35,487 nt of DNA from an uncultured Mailhella sp. (GTDB taxonomy: Bacteria; Desulfobacterota; Desulfovibrionia; Desulfovibrionales; Desulfovibrionaceae): assembly GCA_944322695.1 (NCBI GenBank), contig CALUPQ010000111.1, positions 1 to 35,487 of the forward strand. The letters run 5' to 3'. Both the position numbers and the translations under genes were made by a program. Position 1 is the stretch's first letter. Each line of letters starts with the position of its first letter. Positions 1 to 7,198 of the stretch are shown here, piece after piece. Under the pieces are notes generated by a model. It was not told where the DNA came from. It saw only the letters and a program-made list of their open reading frames with translations, and made no database searches.

Positions 1-1
1 G

Positions 2-598
2 GCTCACCTCGGCGAAGGAAAGCCCGCCTCCGCCTTCGAGGTGCCGGAACTCAACGCGCCCTTCCATCAGGTCTGGAGAGAACTTTCTCTGCTGACTGCC
101 AAGAAGTTCATCTACTGCGCCAACGTCGATGAAGCCGGTCTGGATGAAGACAACGCCCATGTGCAGGCGCTGCGCGCGCTGGCGGAAGGCCGTGGCTGCG
201 GCATGGTGAAGATATGCGCCCGCCTGGAAGAGGAACTGCAGGGCCTCTCCGAAGCCGAACAGGCGGAAATGCTGGAATCCTACGGCATTACGGAAAGCGG
301 CCTTGAGAACATCATCCGCATGGGCTACCACACTCTGGGCCTTGCCAGCTTCCTTACCGCCGGTCCCAAGGAAGTGCGCGCCTGGACATTCAAGCAGGGC
401 TGGAAAGCCCCGCAGGCCGCCGGCGTCATTCATACCGACTTTGAAAAGGGCTTCATCCGTGCCGAAGTCATCAGCTATGAAGACTACATGAAGCACAAGT
501 CCGAGGCCGCCTGCCGTGCCGCAGGCGTGCTGCGAGTGGAAGGCAAGGACTATGTGGTGAAGGACGGAGACATGATGAACTTCCTCTTCAACGTGTAG
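2..598 (+). CDS. ychF: Ribosome-binding ATPase YchF, C-terminal part (truncated by window start)
   Basis: The reading frame is open from base 2, so the true start lies outside the window; the internal GTG at 41 is not the start. The last part matches the YchF/OLA1 family of Obg-like P-loop ATPases: a helical segment followed by a C-terminal TGS domain of about 85 residues, recognisable from GYHTLGLASFLTAG, RAWTFKQGWKAPQAAG, IHTDFEKGFIRAEVIS and the ending VKDGDMMNFLFNV. The family binds ribosomes and prefers ATP over GTP; it has been linked to stress responses. The nucleotide-binding G motifs lie upstream and cannot be checked. A strong bidirectional hairpin follows 40 bp after the stop, so this is the last gene of its transcript. 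Confidence 0.93.
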   Translation, partial: AHLGEGKPASAFEVPELNAPFHQVWRELSLLTAKKFIYCANVDEAGLDEDNAHVQALRALAEGRGCGMVKICARLEEELQGLSEAEQAEMLESYGITESGLENIIRMGYHTLGLASFLTAGPKEVRAWTFKQGWKAPQAAGVIHTDFEKGFIRAEVISYEDYMKHKSEAACRAAGVLRVEGKDYVVKDGDMMNFLFNV

Positions 599-638
599 GA
601 TGTTGTCCACCGCATAGCTTCCGCACGTTTCCGTACAT

Positions 639-670
639 AAAAAAGGCGCACCTAAGGTGCGCCTTTTTTA
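639..670. terminator. Bidirectional intrinsic terminator
   Basis: Perfect 8-bp GC-rich stem GGCGCACC (645-652) / GGTGCGCC (656-663) with a TAA loop, flanked by an A tract on the left and a T tract on the right, so it can work in both directions. It separates ychF (plus) from the convergent DUF533 gene (minus). Confidence 0.9.
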
Positions 671-799
671 TGTCCATCCTGCGTTTGCCGGTCTTCAACC
701 ATTCTCCCGCAAGCCCGCGGCCCGTCTTACGAAGACGGCACGCCGCCATCAAAGCCCATTCGGGAAAACGCCATCAAGCCAGAACGTGTATTCCACCGC

Positions 800-1495
800 C
801 TATCCGGCAAGAAGTTTCTGCTTTGCCTGCACGGCTTCCTGTTCAAGTACGGGCTTTCTTTCCGCAGGAATGTTCAGAGCTGAAGCGAGCGCATCCAGAT
901 AGCTCCGTTCCATGAAATGGTCCACGTCCACGATGAAGCAGGAAAGACGGTACAGGTCCTCTCCTTCCTCCGGAGCCTGCAGCCCTTCGGCCAGCAAGGA
1001 CGGATTGATGGGTTCCGACATCAGGCCGTTCATGATGGCGGACATATCCCTGCCGGGAAAAGTCTGCTCCACCAGTTTGACGATGCGCGCCTGTTCGGCG
1101 GCGTCGATATGGCCGTCCGCTCTTGCGGAATAAACCATGGCGCGCAGCATGAGCATGGCCGCCGCGTCGGACGGCGCGGGACTCGATGCAGGAGCCGATG
1201 CGGAAGTATGTACAGGAGCCGTCTGGGAAATCGCTTCAGGAGCTTTCCCGTTCTGGCTCCATTTCTGATAGAAATTCCAGACCACGGCGCCGGCGCCCAC
1301 CAGGGCGGCATCCTTCAGAACGCTCTTGGACATCACGCTGCCGAGAAGCGCGCCCACCGCACCTGCGCCGAGAAGTCCGCCCAGACCGCCGGGAGTGGCG
1401 GAGCTCAGGCCCGAGGCCGTGCTCTTCGCCTTGTCTGCAAAGGAACCGAGAGTGGATTTAAGTTCGGGAGAGTTGAGAATATCAAACAGAGACAT
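800..1495 (-). CDS. DUF533 family protein (YebE-like, TerB-like C-terminal domain)
   Basis: This 231-residue protein has the DUF533 layout. The N-terminus (MSLFDILNSPELKSTLG) is followed by a Gly/Ala-rich stretch of about residues 36-75 that could be one or two membrane segments, then a Pro/Ser/Ala-rich linker (about 90-108). The C-terminal helical domain of about 115 residues resembles TerB (MLRAMVYSARADGHID, AEQARIVKLVEQ). The family is usually annotated as an inner-membrane protein of unknown function; TerB-like domains bind metals or proteins near the membrane. The start has a GGAGCTGA-type ribosome site just upstream. It is a single gene, with its own candidate promoter at 1534-1561 and the shared terminator at 639-670. 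No biochemical role can be given from sequence. Confidence 0.85.
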   Translation of the reverse strand: MSLFDILNSPELKSTLGSFADKAKSTASGLSSATPGGLGGLLGAGAVGALLGSVMSKSVLKDAALVGAGAVVWNFYQKWSQNGKAPEAISQTAPVHTSASAPASSPAPSDAAAMLMLRAMVYSARADGHIDAAEQARIVKLVEQTFPGRDMSAIMNGLMSEPINPSLLAEGLQAPEEGEDLYRLSCFIVDVDHFMERSYLDALASALNIPAERKPVLEQEAVQAKQKLLAG

Positions 1496-1533
1496 GGTCA
1501 GCTCCTTCTATGTTGCCGGTTTTGTATAGTACA

Positions 1534-1561
1534 TACATAGGGCATCCGGCTTTGAAGTCAA
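1534..1561 (-). promoter_or_regulatory. Candidate sigma-70 promoter for the DUF533 gene
   Basis: On the minus strand TTGACT (1556-1561) and TATGTA (1534-1539) are separated by 16 bp, about 40 bp upstream of the start codon. Immediately downstream a near-palindromic GTATGTACTATAC may be an operator. Assigned by eye. Confidence 0.5.
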
Positions 1562-1579
1562 CGAAAGAACTCTTTCGTT
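1560..1579. repeat. Short inverted repeat between DUF533 and cls
   Basis: AACGAAAGA (1560-1568) and TCTTTCGTT (1571-1579) form a perfect 9-bp palindrome with a 2-bp centre, followed by two further CTTTCGTTT-like units to about 1592. It overlaps the -35 of the DUF533 promoter and lies 80 bp beyond the cls stop. It could be an operator or part of the end of cls transcription; it lacks a T tract in the cls direction. Confidence 0.4.
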
Positions 1580-1658
1580 TCCTTTCGTTTTCTTTCCAGC
1601 AAGATTATTCAGACCGGTGCGGACCCAAAACGCAGACGGAAGAGCCCCTTGCCGGCGC

Positions 1659-3101
1659 TCATATATACGGACTGAGCAGCCAGCACAGGGCGTCGAAGAG
1701 CTTCGAGGAGAGGCTGCTCGTTTCGTAATCGCTTCGTTTCATTCTGCGCGAACGGGAAATCACCTCATCCGCATACAGCGAAAGCTCCTTCTGAAAAACA
1801 GGGTCCGCCGCTTCCACGTTGAGTTCGAAATTCAAAAAAAGGCTGCGCGGGTCAAGGTTGGCCGAGCCGAAAAGCGCATACCAGTCGTCCACCAGCAGAA
1901 GTTTCGTATGGGCGAAGGGCGGAGGCTGATACCAGATGCGTATCCCCTTTTGCACCAGCCGGGCCTGAAAACGCCGTGAGGCATGGTGCACGTAGAAAAG
2001 ATTGTTTTTCTCCGGCAGAACGAGGTCCACCCGGACGCCTCTCTGCACGGCGGCCACCATGGCTCCCGACAGCTCGCGCGGAGGGATGAAATACGGTGTG
2101 AATATGGTGACGCGATGCCTGGCCGAGGAAATGACGCCGCACAGAAGCTCATGGATGCTTTCCTTGTCCCTGCCCAGTCCGTCGAACACGAGGCGGCAGT
2201 GAGAATTCCCCGTCTCCTCGGGGCTCAGCCCCGAAGGCGGCGTGGGGATTTTGCTGACGAACGCCCAGTCCATGAGAAAGGCCTCCTGAAGCCTGGCAGC
2301 CACAGGTCCGGTGCAGCGGAAATGGATGTCCTGTACGCGTCCCTTGCGGGGCAACGTCACAAGATGGTGGTCGCCTATGTTCATGCCTCCGGTAAAGGCC
2401 ACGGTACCGTCGCATGCCAGTATTTTGCGATGGGTACGGAGGTTCACGGCCATCATGGGAGGAAAAAGACGCGGAGGCAGAAACATCCGAATTTTTACGC
2501 CGCGCTCGCGCAGTTTCCGCCATGGTTTATGCAGGGAGTATATCATCCCGCCGAGGCCGTCCACGATGAGCCTGACGTCCACGCCTCTTTCCGCCGCACT
2601 GCCGAGAGCTTCGGCAAAGGCGCGTCCCGTGGCATCCCCTTTGAAGATATAGGTGGAAAGACAGACCATGCGCCGTGCCTGCCCTATGGCCTCCAGCATG
2701 GCGGGATACGCCTCCTCACCGTTTTTCAGAAGCTCCAGCCTGCTGCCGTGCATCATGGGTCTGCCGGTAAGCGCACGCCCGACCTTCAAGGCTTCCCACT
2801 CCGGGGACAGTTCCGAATCGTTTTCCCTGTCCAGCTTTCTGTCCAGTATTCTGTCGGAGGAGTCCTGACGGCGTGCCGCTTCAGCAAGAAGACGCCCGGC
2901 CAGACTGTCCGCCCGGCTGATGCCGAAAAGAGAATACGCGAGACTGCCGAGGAACGGCAGAAACATGATGCACGCCACCCACGCCAGAGCCGACTGGGAA
3001 TCCTTTTTGTGCAGCAGCGCATGCACGCAGCAAAGTACGGACCAGCCGAATCCGAGGACGGCAATGATGGCTCCAAGAATGACGAGCGTCACCGATTCCA
3101 T
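1659..3101 (-). CDS. cls: Cardiolipin synthase (phospholipase D superfamily)
   Basis: The 480-residue length is typical of bacterial Cls. Two N-terminal membrane segments (about residues 5-28 and 36-60, PLDc_N domain, including SALAWVACIMFLPFLGSLAY) precede two PLD domains. Both HKD motifs are intact: H224-x-K226-x4-D231, followed by GTVAFTGGMNIGD, and H398-x-K400-x4-D405, followed by GSANLDPRS. The enzyme joins phosphatidylglycerol molecules (or PG and PE) into cardiolipin at the inner membrane. The start at 3101 has an AAAGGAT ribosome site 6-7 bp away. It is monocistronic and divergent from the nitroreductase gene. Family assignment is firm; which Cls subtype (A/B/C) cannot be settled by eye, though two N-terminal membrane segments favour ClsA-like. 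Confidence 0.93.
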   Translation of the reverse strand: MESVTLVILGAIIAVLGFGWSVLCCVHALLHKKDSQSALAWVACIMFLPFLGSLAYSLFGISRADSLAGRLLAEAARRQDSSDRILDRKLDRENDSELSPEWEALKVGRALTGRPMMHGSRLELLKNGEEAYPAMLEAIGQARRMVCLSTYIFKGDATGRAFAEALGSAAERGVDVRLIVDGLGGMIYSLHKPWRKLRERGVKIRMFLPPRLFPPMMAVNLRTHRKILACDGTVAFTGGMNIGDHHLVTLPRKGRVQDIHFRCTGPVAARLQEAFLMDWAFVSKIPTPPSGLSPEETGNSHCRLVFDGLGRDKESIHELLCGVISSARHRVTIFTPYFIPPRELSGAMVAAVQRGVRVDLVLPEKNNLFYVHHASRRFQARLVQKGIRIWYQPPPFAHTKLLLVDDWYALFGSANLDPRSLFLNFELNVEAADPVFQKELSLYADEVISRSRRMKRSDYETSSLSSKLFDALCWLLSPYI

Positions 3102-3283
3102 GTACGTTATCCTTTCATGGAAGACGACTCTTCCATGCCCGCAACCGTTTCAAGGCGGGGCTTCCGGAGGAGTAACACAGGCAGAAGGCCTGTTCCTCCG
3201 CCTTGTGCGGACTCTTCCCTTTTTCCTCTTTTTCCTCTATGCTGCAACGAAATTTCTCCTAGCACAACCCACCAGGAAACACC

Positions 3284-4069
3284 ATGATACGCATAGAATC
3301 CACCCGTTGCATCCGATGCGGCCTGTGCGCCCGTGTCTGCGTAGCTCACTGCCTGCACATGACCGAAAATGCCGTGACCGTACGGCACGAAGACTACTGT
3401 CTGCATTGCGGGCAGTGCGTGGCCGTATGTCCGAACGGCGCCGTCAGTCTGGACGGTACCGCCCCCGACGCTCTTCCGCCCATGCAGGAATTTCCTTCCA
3501 TGGAAAGCATGGCCGCCCTCATCCGCGGCAGGCGTTCCGTGCGGGCCTTCAAGGACATGGACGTTCCCCGCGACACGCTGCTTCAGGCTCTGGACGTCGT
3601 GCGTCATGCGCCGACGGGCAAAAACCTTGAAAACGTAAGCTGGCTGGTACTGGAAGGTCGCCCCGCCCTGCGCCGCGTGGCCGACGCCGTGGTGGACCTT
3701 TTCCGCAAGGAAAAAAGTCTGGCCAGACTGGTCGAGGCCCATGACAAAGGGGAAGACCCCATATTCCGCGGCGCCCCCTGTGCCGTTTTCGCCTGTGCCG
3801 AAGGTACGTACGACCTCGACATCGTCAACTGCTCCATCGCAGCCGCTACGCTTGACCTTCTGCTGCCGACCATGGGACTCGGCGCCTGCTGGGCCGGGTA
3901 TGTCATGAGGGCCGCCGCCCTGGATGAAAACGTGCGCAACGTCATGGACATGGACGGAAATCTGCGCCCCATGGCAGGCCTGATGGTGGGTTTCCCCGCA
4001 CTGCACTACCGGAGAGTTCCCGAAAGGCGTCCCCTTCGCGTACGCTTCGTGCACAAGGAAGAGGCATGA
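3284..4069 (+). CDS. Ferredoxin-domain nitroreductase family protein
   Basis: Residues 1-60 hold two 4Fe-4S motifs, CIRCGLCARVC and CLHCGQCVAVCP. About residue 75 onward is an FMN-dependent nitroreductase domain, with RRSVRAFKD as the FMN phosphate-binding RxSxR start, APTGKNLENVSW, and the late GLGACWAGYV segment. Fusions of this type are common in anaerobes and are thought to take electrons from ferredoxin to FMN; the physiological substrate is generally unknown. The start ATG at 3284 has an AGGAAA ribosome site. Its stop overlaps the start of the DUF368 gene (ATGA at 4066-4069), so the two are co-translated. Length (261 aa) fits the fusion family. The specific substrate is not predictable. 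Confidence 0.88.
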   Translation: MIRIESTRCIRCGLCARVCVAHCLHMTENAVTVRHEDYCLHCGQCVAVCPNGAVSLDGTAPDALPPMQEFPSMESMAALIRGRRSVRAFKDMDVPRDTLLQALDVVRHAPTGKNLENVSWLVLEGRPALRRVADAVVDLFRKEKSLARLVEAHDKGEDPIFRGAPCAVFACAEGTYDLDIVNCSIAAATLDLLLPTMGLGACWAGYVMRAAALDENVRNVMDMDGNLRPMAGLMVGFPALHYRRVPERRPLRVRFVHKEEA

Positions 4070-4920
4070 ACGAAAAACTGCGCTATCTCCTTTGCGGACT
4101 GGCCATGGGCGCAGCCGACGTGGTGCCCGGCGTTTCGGGCGGTACCATCGCCTTCATCACCGGCATCTACGACCAGCTTCTGAACGGCATCAAGGCGTTC
4201 AACACCACCTTCTTCCGCCTCTTTCTCACCGGGCGATGGAAGGAAGCGCTGTCCCTTGTTCCGTGGAGTTTTCTGCTTCCTCTCGTTGCCGGCATCATCA
4301 CTTCCATCTTCAGCCTCGCACGACTGACGCTCTATCTTCTGCACACCTGGCCTCAGGCCCTGTGGGCCTTCTTCTTCGGGCTCATCATCTCCTCCATCAT
4401 TCTCATGATGAAGGGACAACGCCTGAACGCCTCAAATATCGTGCTCCTGATTATCGGCGCCGTAAGCGCATGGTTCGTCACCGGAGCCGAAGCCATGAGC
4501 GCATCACACGAGCTGCCCCATATCTTCATCGCGGGCTTCATCGCCCTGTGCGCCATGATACTGCCGGGCATTTCCGGCTCCTTCATGCTGGTGGTCATGG
4601 GACAGTACGCCTATATTCTTTCGGCCGTGGTCGGACTTGACCTCGTGGTCCTGCTTACCTTCATCGCGGGCGGCCTGTGCGGTCTGATGAGCTTCAGCCG
4701 CGTGCTTTCCGCCTGCTTCAGGCGTTATCCCGCCCAAACCAACGCACTGCTCATCGGCGTCATGGCCGGCTCCCTGCGTACGGTATGGCCCTGGCATGAA
4801 CAGTCTCTCCCTTCCCTGCCCCCGGTCATGGACGGCATGGTCCTGCTGGCCGCCTTCACGTGTGTATGCGGCATAGCTCTTCCGCTGCTGGTTCAGTACA
4901 TCGCCACGAAAAAAGCCTAG
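4066..4920 (+). CDS. DUF368 membrane protein, probable undecaprenyl-phosphate translocase (PopT family)
   Basis: A 284-residue polytopic membrane protein with about eight hydrophobic segments. It carries the two inverted-repeat signatures of DUF368, GAADVVPGVSGGTIAF near the N-terminus and MILPGISGSFMLVVMGQY near residues 165-185. DUF368 proteins have been reported to recycle the lipid carrier undecaprenyl phosphate across the inner membrane, alongside DedA proteins; the transfer of that role to this protein is inference. The start overlaps the nitroreductase stop by 4 bp, and the transcript ends at the hairpin at 4948-4998. A carrier-recycling protein would serve the peptidoglycan and surface-glycan pathways, including the glycan operon at 12-26.6 kb. 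Confidence 0.9.
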   Translation: MNEKLRYLLCGLAMGAADVVPGVSGGTIAFITGIYDQLLNGIKAFNTTFFRLFLTGRWKEALSLVPWSFLLPLVAGIITSIFSLARLTLYLLHTWPQALWAFFFGLIISSIILMMKGQRLNASNIVLLIIGAVSAWFVTGAEAMSASHELPHIFIAGFIALCAMILPGISGSFMLVVMGQYAYILSAVVGLDLVVLLTFIAGGLCGLMSFSRVLSACFRRYPAQTNALLIGVMAGSLRTVWPWHEQSLPSLPPVMDGMVLLAAFTCVCGIALPLLVQYIATKKA

Positions 4921-4947
4921 CCTTGAATCTGTTTCCCTCACCACTTT

Positions 4948-4998
4948 CCCCGGTGTTTTCCATGGGCAGTCGCATGCATGGAAAACGCCGGGGTATGT
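4948..4998 (+). terminator. Intrinsic terminator after the DUF368 gene
   Basis: Left arm 4948-4964 (CCCCGGTGTTTTCCATG) pairs over 17 bp, with one G-U, with right arm 4977-4993, with a 12-nt loop. The right arm is followed by TATGTTTTTT. Confidence 0.85.
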
Positions 4999-5184
4999 TT
5001 TTTCAACAGGCGGGCAGACCGAAAGGCCTCCTCTCTTACGGCAAAAAACTTGACAAATCCCCATCGCAAGGCGAGAGTCCTTCCTTATCTCTTTTGCGGC
5101 ATGGTGATAACAGTTTTTCCAGCCACTCCTGAACCGCTGTTTTCGTGAAAGACGCCTTCCGGACAAAAAGCCCGCACGGCCCAG

Positions 5185-5193
5185 CCCCCCCCC
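5185..5193 (+). repeat. C9 homopolymer upstream of an unknown membrane-protein gene
   Basis: Nine consecutive C residues end 34 bp before the ATG at 5228. Homopolymers of this length are prone to slipped-strand length change, so it could alter promoter or leader spacing. No other feature explains it. Confidence 0.6.
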
Positions 5194-5227
5194 TTCATCC
5201 GTCAACGTTCCGAACACGCGCTTTGCC

Positions 5228-5857
5228 ATGAACATACGCTTTCCCGCTCTGCAAAAGGACCTTGTGGACGACCTCAGGACCATCGCCGGCGCCCTCCGGC
5301 TTCTTTTTCTTCTCGCTCTCGGCATCGTCGCCCTTTTTCTCATCTTCTGGTGGGATACCTTGTGCGACTCTCCCTTTGTCGAGGCGGGTCCTACTGAAAT
5401 CATCCAGACTCTGCTGCTCCTCATAAGCGCCACAATTTTCTTCATGGAAGCACGGCGCTGCCCCGACATGCGGGGAGCCCTGGTGCTTGCAGGAGGCTTC
5501 ATCGGCTGCATGCTTATAAGAGAGCAGGACTACTATCTCGACATGTTGTCCCACGGCTGCTGGAAATGGCCCGCTCTCACGCTGGCCTTCTCCTGCACCG
5601 CCTATGCAGCCGCCACGTTCCGTTCCACCGTGGCCGGTCTGGCCAGATTCGTGCGGTGGCGCTACTTCCCGATACTGCTTACGGGCCTTGTCATCGTGCT
5701 CGTCTATTCCAGGCTCTTCGGCATGGGAATGCTCTGGAAGCCTCTGCTGCAGTGCGAAGAATGGCGCACGGCCAAAACCGCCATAGAAGAATCCAGCGAA
5801 CTGCTCGGCTATCTGTTCGTATGCTTCTCCACCCTGCTGCTTCGCTTCAAAAAGTAA
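5228..5857 (+). CDS. Unrecognised integral membrane protein
   Basis: The 209-residue product has about six hydrophobic segments (near 20-44, 57-74, 82-98, 113-128, 143-162 and 190-205). I do not recognise a named family. Conserved-looking charged residues sit in or next to the membrane segments: E-I-I-Q at the start of segment 2, IREQDYYLD between segments 3 and 4, and EESSELLGY before the last segment. This pattern suggests a metal-binding or catalytic membrane protein rather than a simple transporter, but that is speculation. No clear Shine-Dalgarno precedes the ATG at 5228; a shifted start cannot be excluded. It is monocistronic between two terminators and is preceded by a C9 tract. Coding is supported by the frame length, consistent codon use and hydrophobic periodicity. 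Confidence 0.72.
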   Translation: MNIRFPALQKDLVDDLRTIAGALRLLFLLALGIVALFLIFWWDTLCDSPFVEAGPTEIIQTLLLLISATIFFMEARRCPDMRGALVLAGGFIGCMLIREQDYYLDMLSHGCWKWPALTLAFSCTAYAAATFRSTVAGLARFVRWRYFPILLTGLVIVLVYSRLFGMGMLWKPLLQCEEWRTAKTAIEESSELLGYLFVCFSTLLLRFKK

Positions 5858-5932
5858 ATACTTCCCCGGGGAAACATTCCTGTCTGTGCGGAGTATGCAT
5901 ACAGCGCCGGCCGAAGTTTCACCCGCATTCCG

Positions 5933-5970
5933 CGATTGCCCTGCCACCTGTGCAGGGCAATCGGCTTTTC
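5933..5970 (+). terminator. Intrinsic terminator after the membrane-protein gene
   Basis: GATTGCCCTG (5934-5943) pairs perfectly with CAGGGCAATC (5953-5962), extended by one C-G pair, and is followed by GGCTTTTC. Confidence 0.7.
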
Positions 5971-6335
5971 GTGCCCTTTCCCTCTCTGATACATGGAAGG
6001 AACATTAAACAGACCTTCAAAAGCCTGTCCGAAGCCGCCCGACGCCCCTCATACTTCCGGCCGTTTTCCCTTTCTGAAAGCTGACTTCTGGATACGTGCC
6101 GAAAAGTAGCCCCACCCGATGCATGGCTCCCGCTCCGTCAGCATAGACGGACAACGCCAGTACTGCTGACCAGTTCCTTTTCTCCTCGGGGCATACCTGT
6201 CTCCCTTCATACCGATACTATCCTCCTCTCCGACATCATGCGCCCTGAGCCTCCCCTGCTCCGTTGTCCTCTCCGTCAACGGAAAGGTCGTACGCTTCTT
6301 CGTTTCTTCATCAGGCACAAAAAAAAATCATGCAC
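5971..6335. other. Gene-free stretch upstream of the hsp20 promoter
   Basis: About 365 bp with no convincing gene. A minus-strand frame at 6049-6318 is open (89 codons) but lacks a ribosome site and recognisable motifs; I regard it as chance or remnant sequence. No tRNA or clear structured RNA seen. Confidence 0.45.
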
Positions 6336-6339
6336 GGCA

Positions 6340-6367
6340 TTGACAGGGTGAAAATCAGTCTTATTGT
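6340..6367 (+). promoter_or_regulatory. Candidate sigma-70 promoter of hsp20
   Basis: A perfect TTGACA (6340-6345) lies 16 bp from TATTGT (6362-6367). Transcription would start near 6374, giving a leader of roughly 158 nt before the ATG at 6532. No CIRCE element (TTAGCACTC-N9-GAGTGCTAA) is present. Confidence 0.65.
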
Positions 6368-6368
6368 A

Positions 6369-6420
6369 AAAGTATCCTTTCAGGGAAAACGTCCCATGGA
6401 AAGTATCCTTTAAAAAGGAT
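6369..6420 (+). repeat. Direct and inverted repeats at the hsp20 transcription start
   Basis: AAAGTATCCTTT occurs twice (6369-6380 and 6400-6411), 31 bp apart, about three helical turns. The second copy is also part of a palindrome, ATCCTTT-AA-AAAGGAT (6405-6420). The arrangement, just downstream of the -10 box, is that of a repressor operator. Confidence 0.55.
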
Positions 6421-6436
6421 GAAGAAACGCATACTC

Positions 6437-6534
6437 TTCATGGTAAAGAAAGATTTCACCATGAATAAAAGAGCTCAGTCACCCTTTCATCATCATTATG
6501 CGTTGACTTCATACAAATATGGAGGTTTACCATG
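6437..6534 (+). promoter_or_regulatory. Structured hsp20 leader with two mutually exclusive pairings (possible RNA thermometer)
   Basis: TTCATGGT (6437-6444) pairs with ACCATGAA (6458-6465) as a local hairpin. The overlapping CATGGTAAA (6439-6447) is a perfect 9-nt complement of TTTACCATG (6526-6534), which contains the hsp20 start codon and directly abuts the GGAGG ribosome site (6521-6525). The two pairings use the same left strand and so exclude each other. Small heat-shock genes are often controlled by thermosensing leaders; this leader does not match the ROSE consensus that I know. Function is inference. Confidence 0.45.
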
Positions 6535-6972
6535 TTGCCCAGTATGTTTGGAGAAAGACTTTTCGATAACTTTTTCAATGACCCCTTCATGAATGCTTTC
6601 AGCAGACACGACTCCGCCATGAGCAAGCAGGCAGGCAACCTGATGAAAACGGACGTGCGGGAACTGGAAAATGCCTACGAGCTCGACATAGAACTGCCCG
6701 GATTCAAGAAAAACGAAGTGAGCATCGAACTTGACAAGGGATACCTCATCATCAACGCCGCCAGAACCGCAAACAAGGATGAGGATGCCGGTAATGGGAA
6801 GTACCTGAGACGTGAACGCTACAGCGGTGCATGCAGCCGTACCTTCTACGTCGGCGAGGCGCTTGAACCCGAAAACGTCTCCGCCACGTTCGAGGATGGC
6901 ATTCTCAAGCTCTCCTTCCCCAAGGAAGTGGAGAAAAAGGCACCTGAAAAACGTACTGTCGCCATCGCCTGA
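6532..6972 (+). CDS. hsp20: Hsp20/alpha-crystallin family small heat-shock protein
   Basis: The 146-residue length is typical for a bacterial small heat-shock protein. A short N-terminal arm (MLPSMFGERLFDNFFNDPF) is followed by the alpha-crystallin domain, about residues 40-135: VRELENAYELDIELPGFKK, YLRRERYSGACSRTFYVGE and ATFEDGILKLSFPK are the usual landmarks. The C-terminal TVAIA carries the I/V-x-I motif used for oligomer assembly. It holds unfolding proteins in an ATP-independent way in the cytoplasm. A strong GGAGG lies 6 bp before the ATG. It is a single-gene transcript with its own promoter, a repeat-rich start region and a long leader, which points to both transcriptional and possibly post-transcriptional control. 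Confidence 0.95.
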   Translation: MLPSMFGERLFDNFFNDPFMNAFSRHDSAMSKQAGNLMKTDVRELENAYELDIELPGFKKNEVSIELDKGYLIINAARTANKDEDAGNGKYLRRERYSGACSRTFYVGEALEPENVSATFEDGILKLSFPKEVEKKAPEKRTVAIA

Positions 6973-7037
6973 CGGATTTCCGGCCGCTCCCCCCATCCAT
7001 GCGGCCGGAAGCTCACACGACAAACGCCGTAAAAAAT

Positions 7038-7074
7038 GAAGAAGCTCCCGCCTGATACGGGAGCTTCTTCGTTT
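7038..7074 (+). terminator. Intrinsic terminator of hsp20
   Basis: GAAGAAGCTCCCG (7038-7050) pairs perfectly with CGGGAGCTTCTTC (7058-7070), 7-nt loop, followed by GTTT; an A tract on the left may allow minus-strand use. Confidence 0.85.
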
Positions 7075-7110
7075 AACACATCTGCCGCCTGCTGACAGCC
7101 GGTTCCGCAA

Positions 7111-7146
7111 GCATAAAAGGCACGTCAAAAGGCGTGCCTTTTATGC
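7111..7146. terminator. Bidirectional terminator between hsp20 and the molbindin gene
   Basis: GCATAAAAGGCACG (7111-7124) pairs perfectly with CGTGCCTTTTATGC (7133-7146). On the minus strand it lies about 50 bp past the molbindin stop. Confidence 0.75.
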
Positions 7147-7198
7147 TGCAGTAAAACGTCTCTGTCCCTGCCGCAGCAGAGAGACCATCCTTGGCAGA

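Noticed and set aside
1983..3287. Plus-strand open frame (434 codons)
   Set aside because: Antisense to cardiolipin synthase, which has both HKD motifs.
3107..4054. Minus-strand open frame (315 codons)
   Set aside because: Antisense to the nitroreductase gene, which carries two ferredoxin motifs and an FMN domain.
6049..6318. Minus-strand frame of 89 codons before hsp20
   Set aside because: No ribosome site, no motif, and no neighbour coupling.
6336..6532. CIRCE/HrcA element before hsp20
   Set aside because: The consensus inverted repeat TTAGCACTC-N9-GAGTGCTAA is not present.
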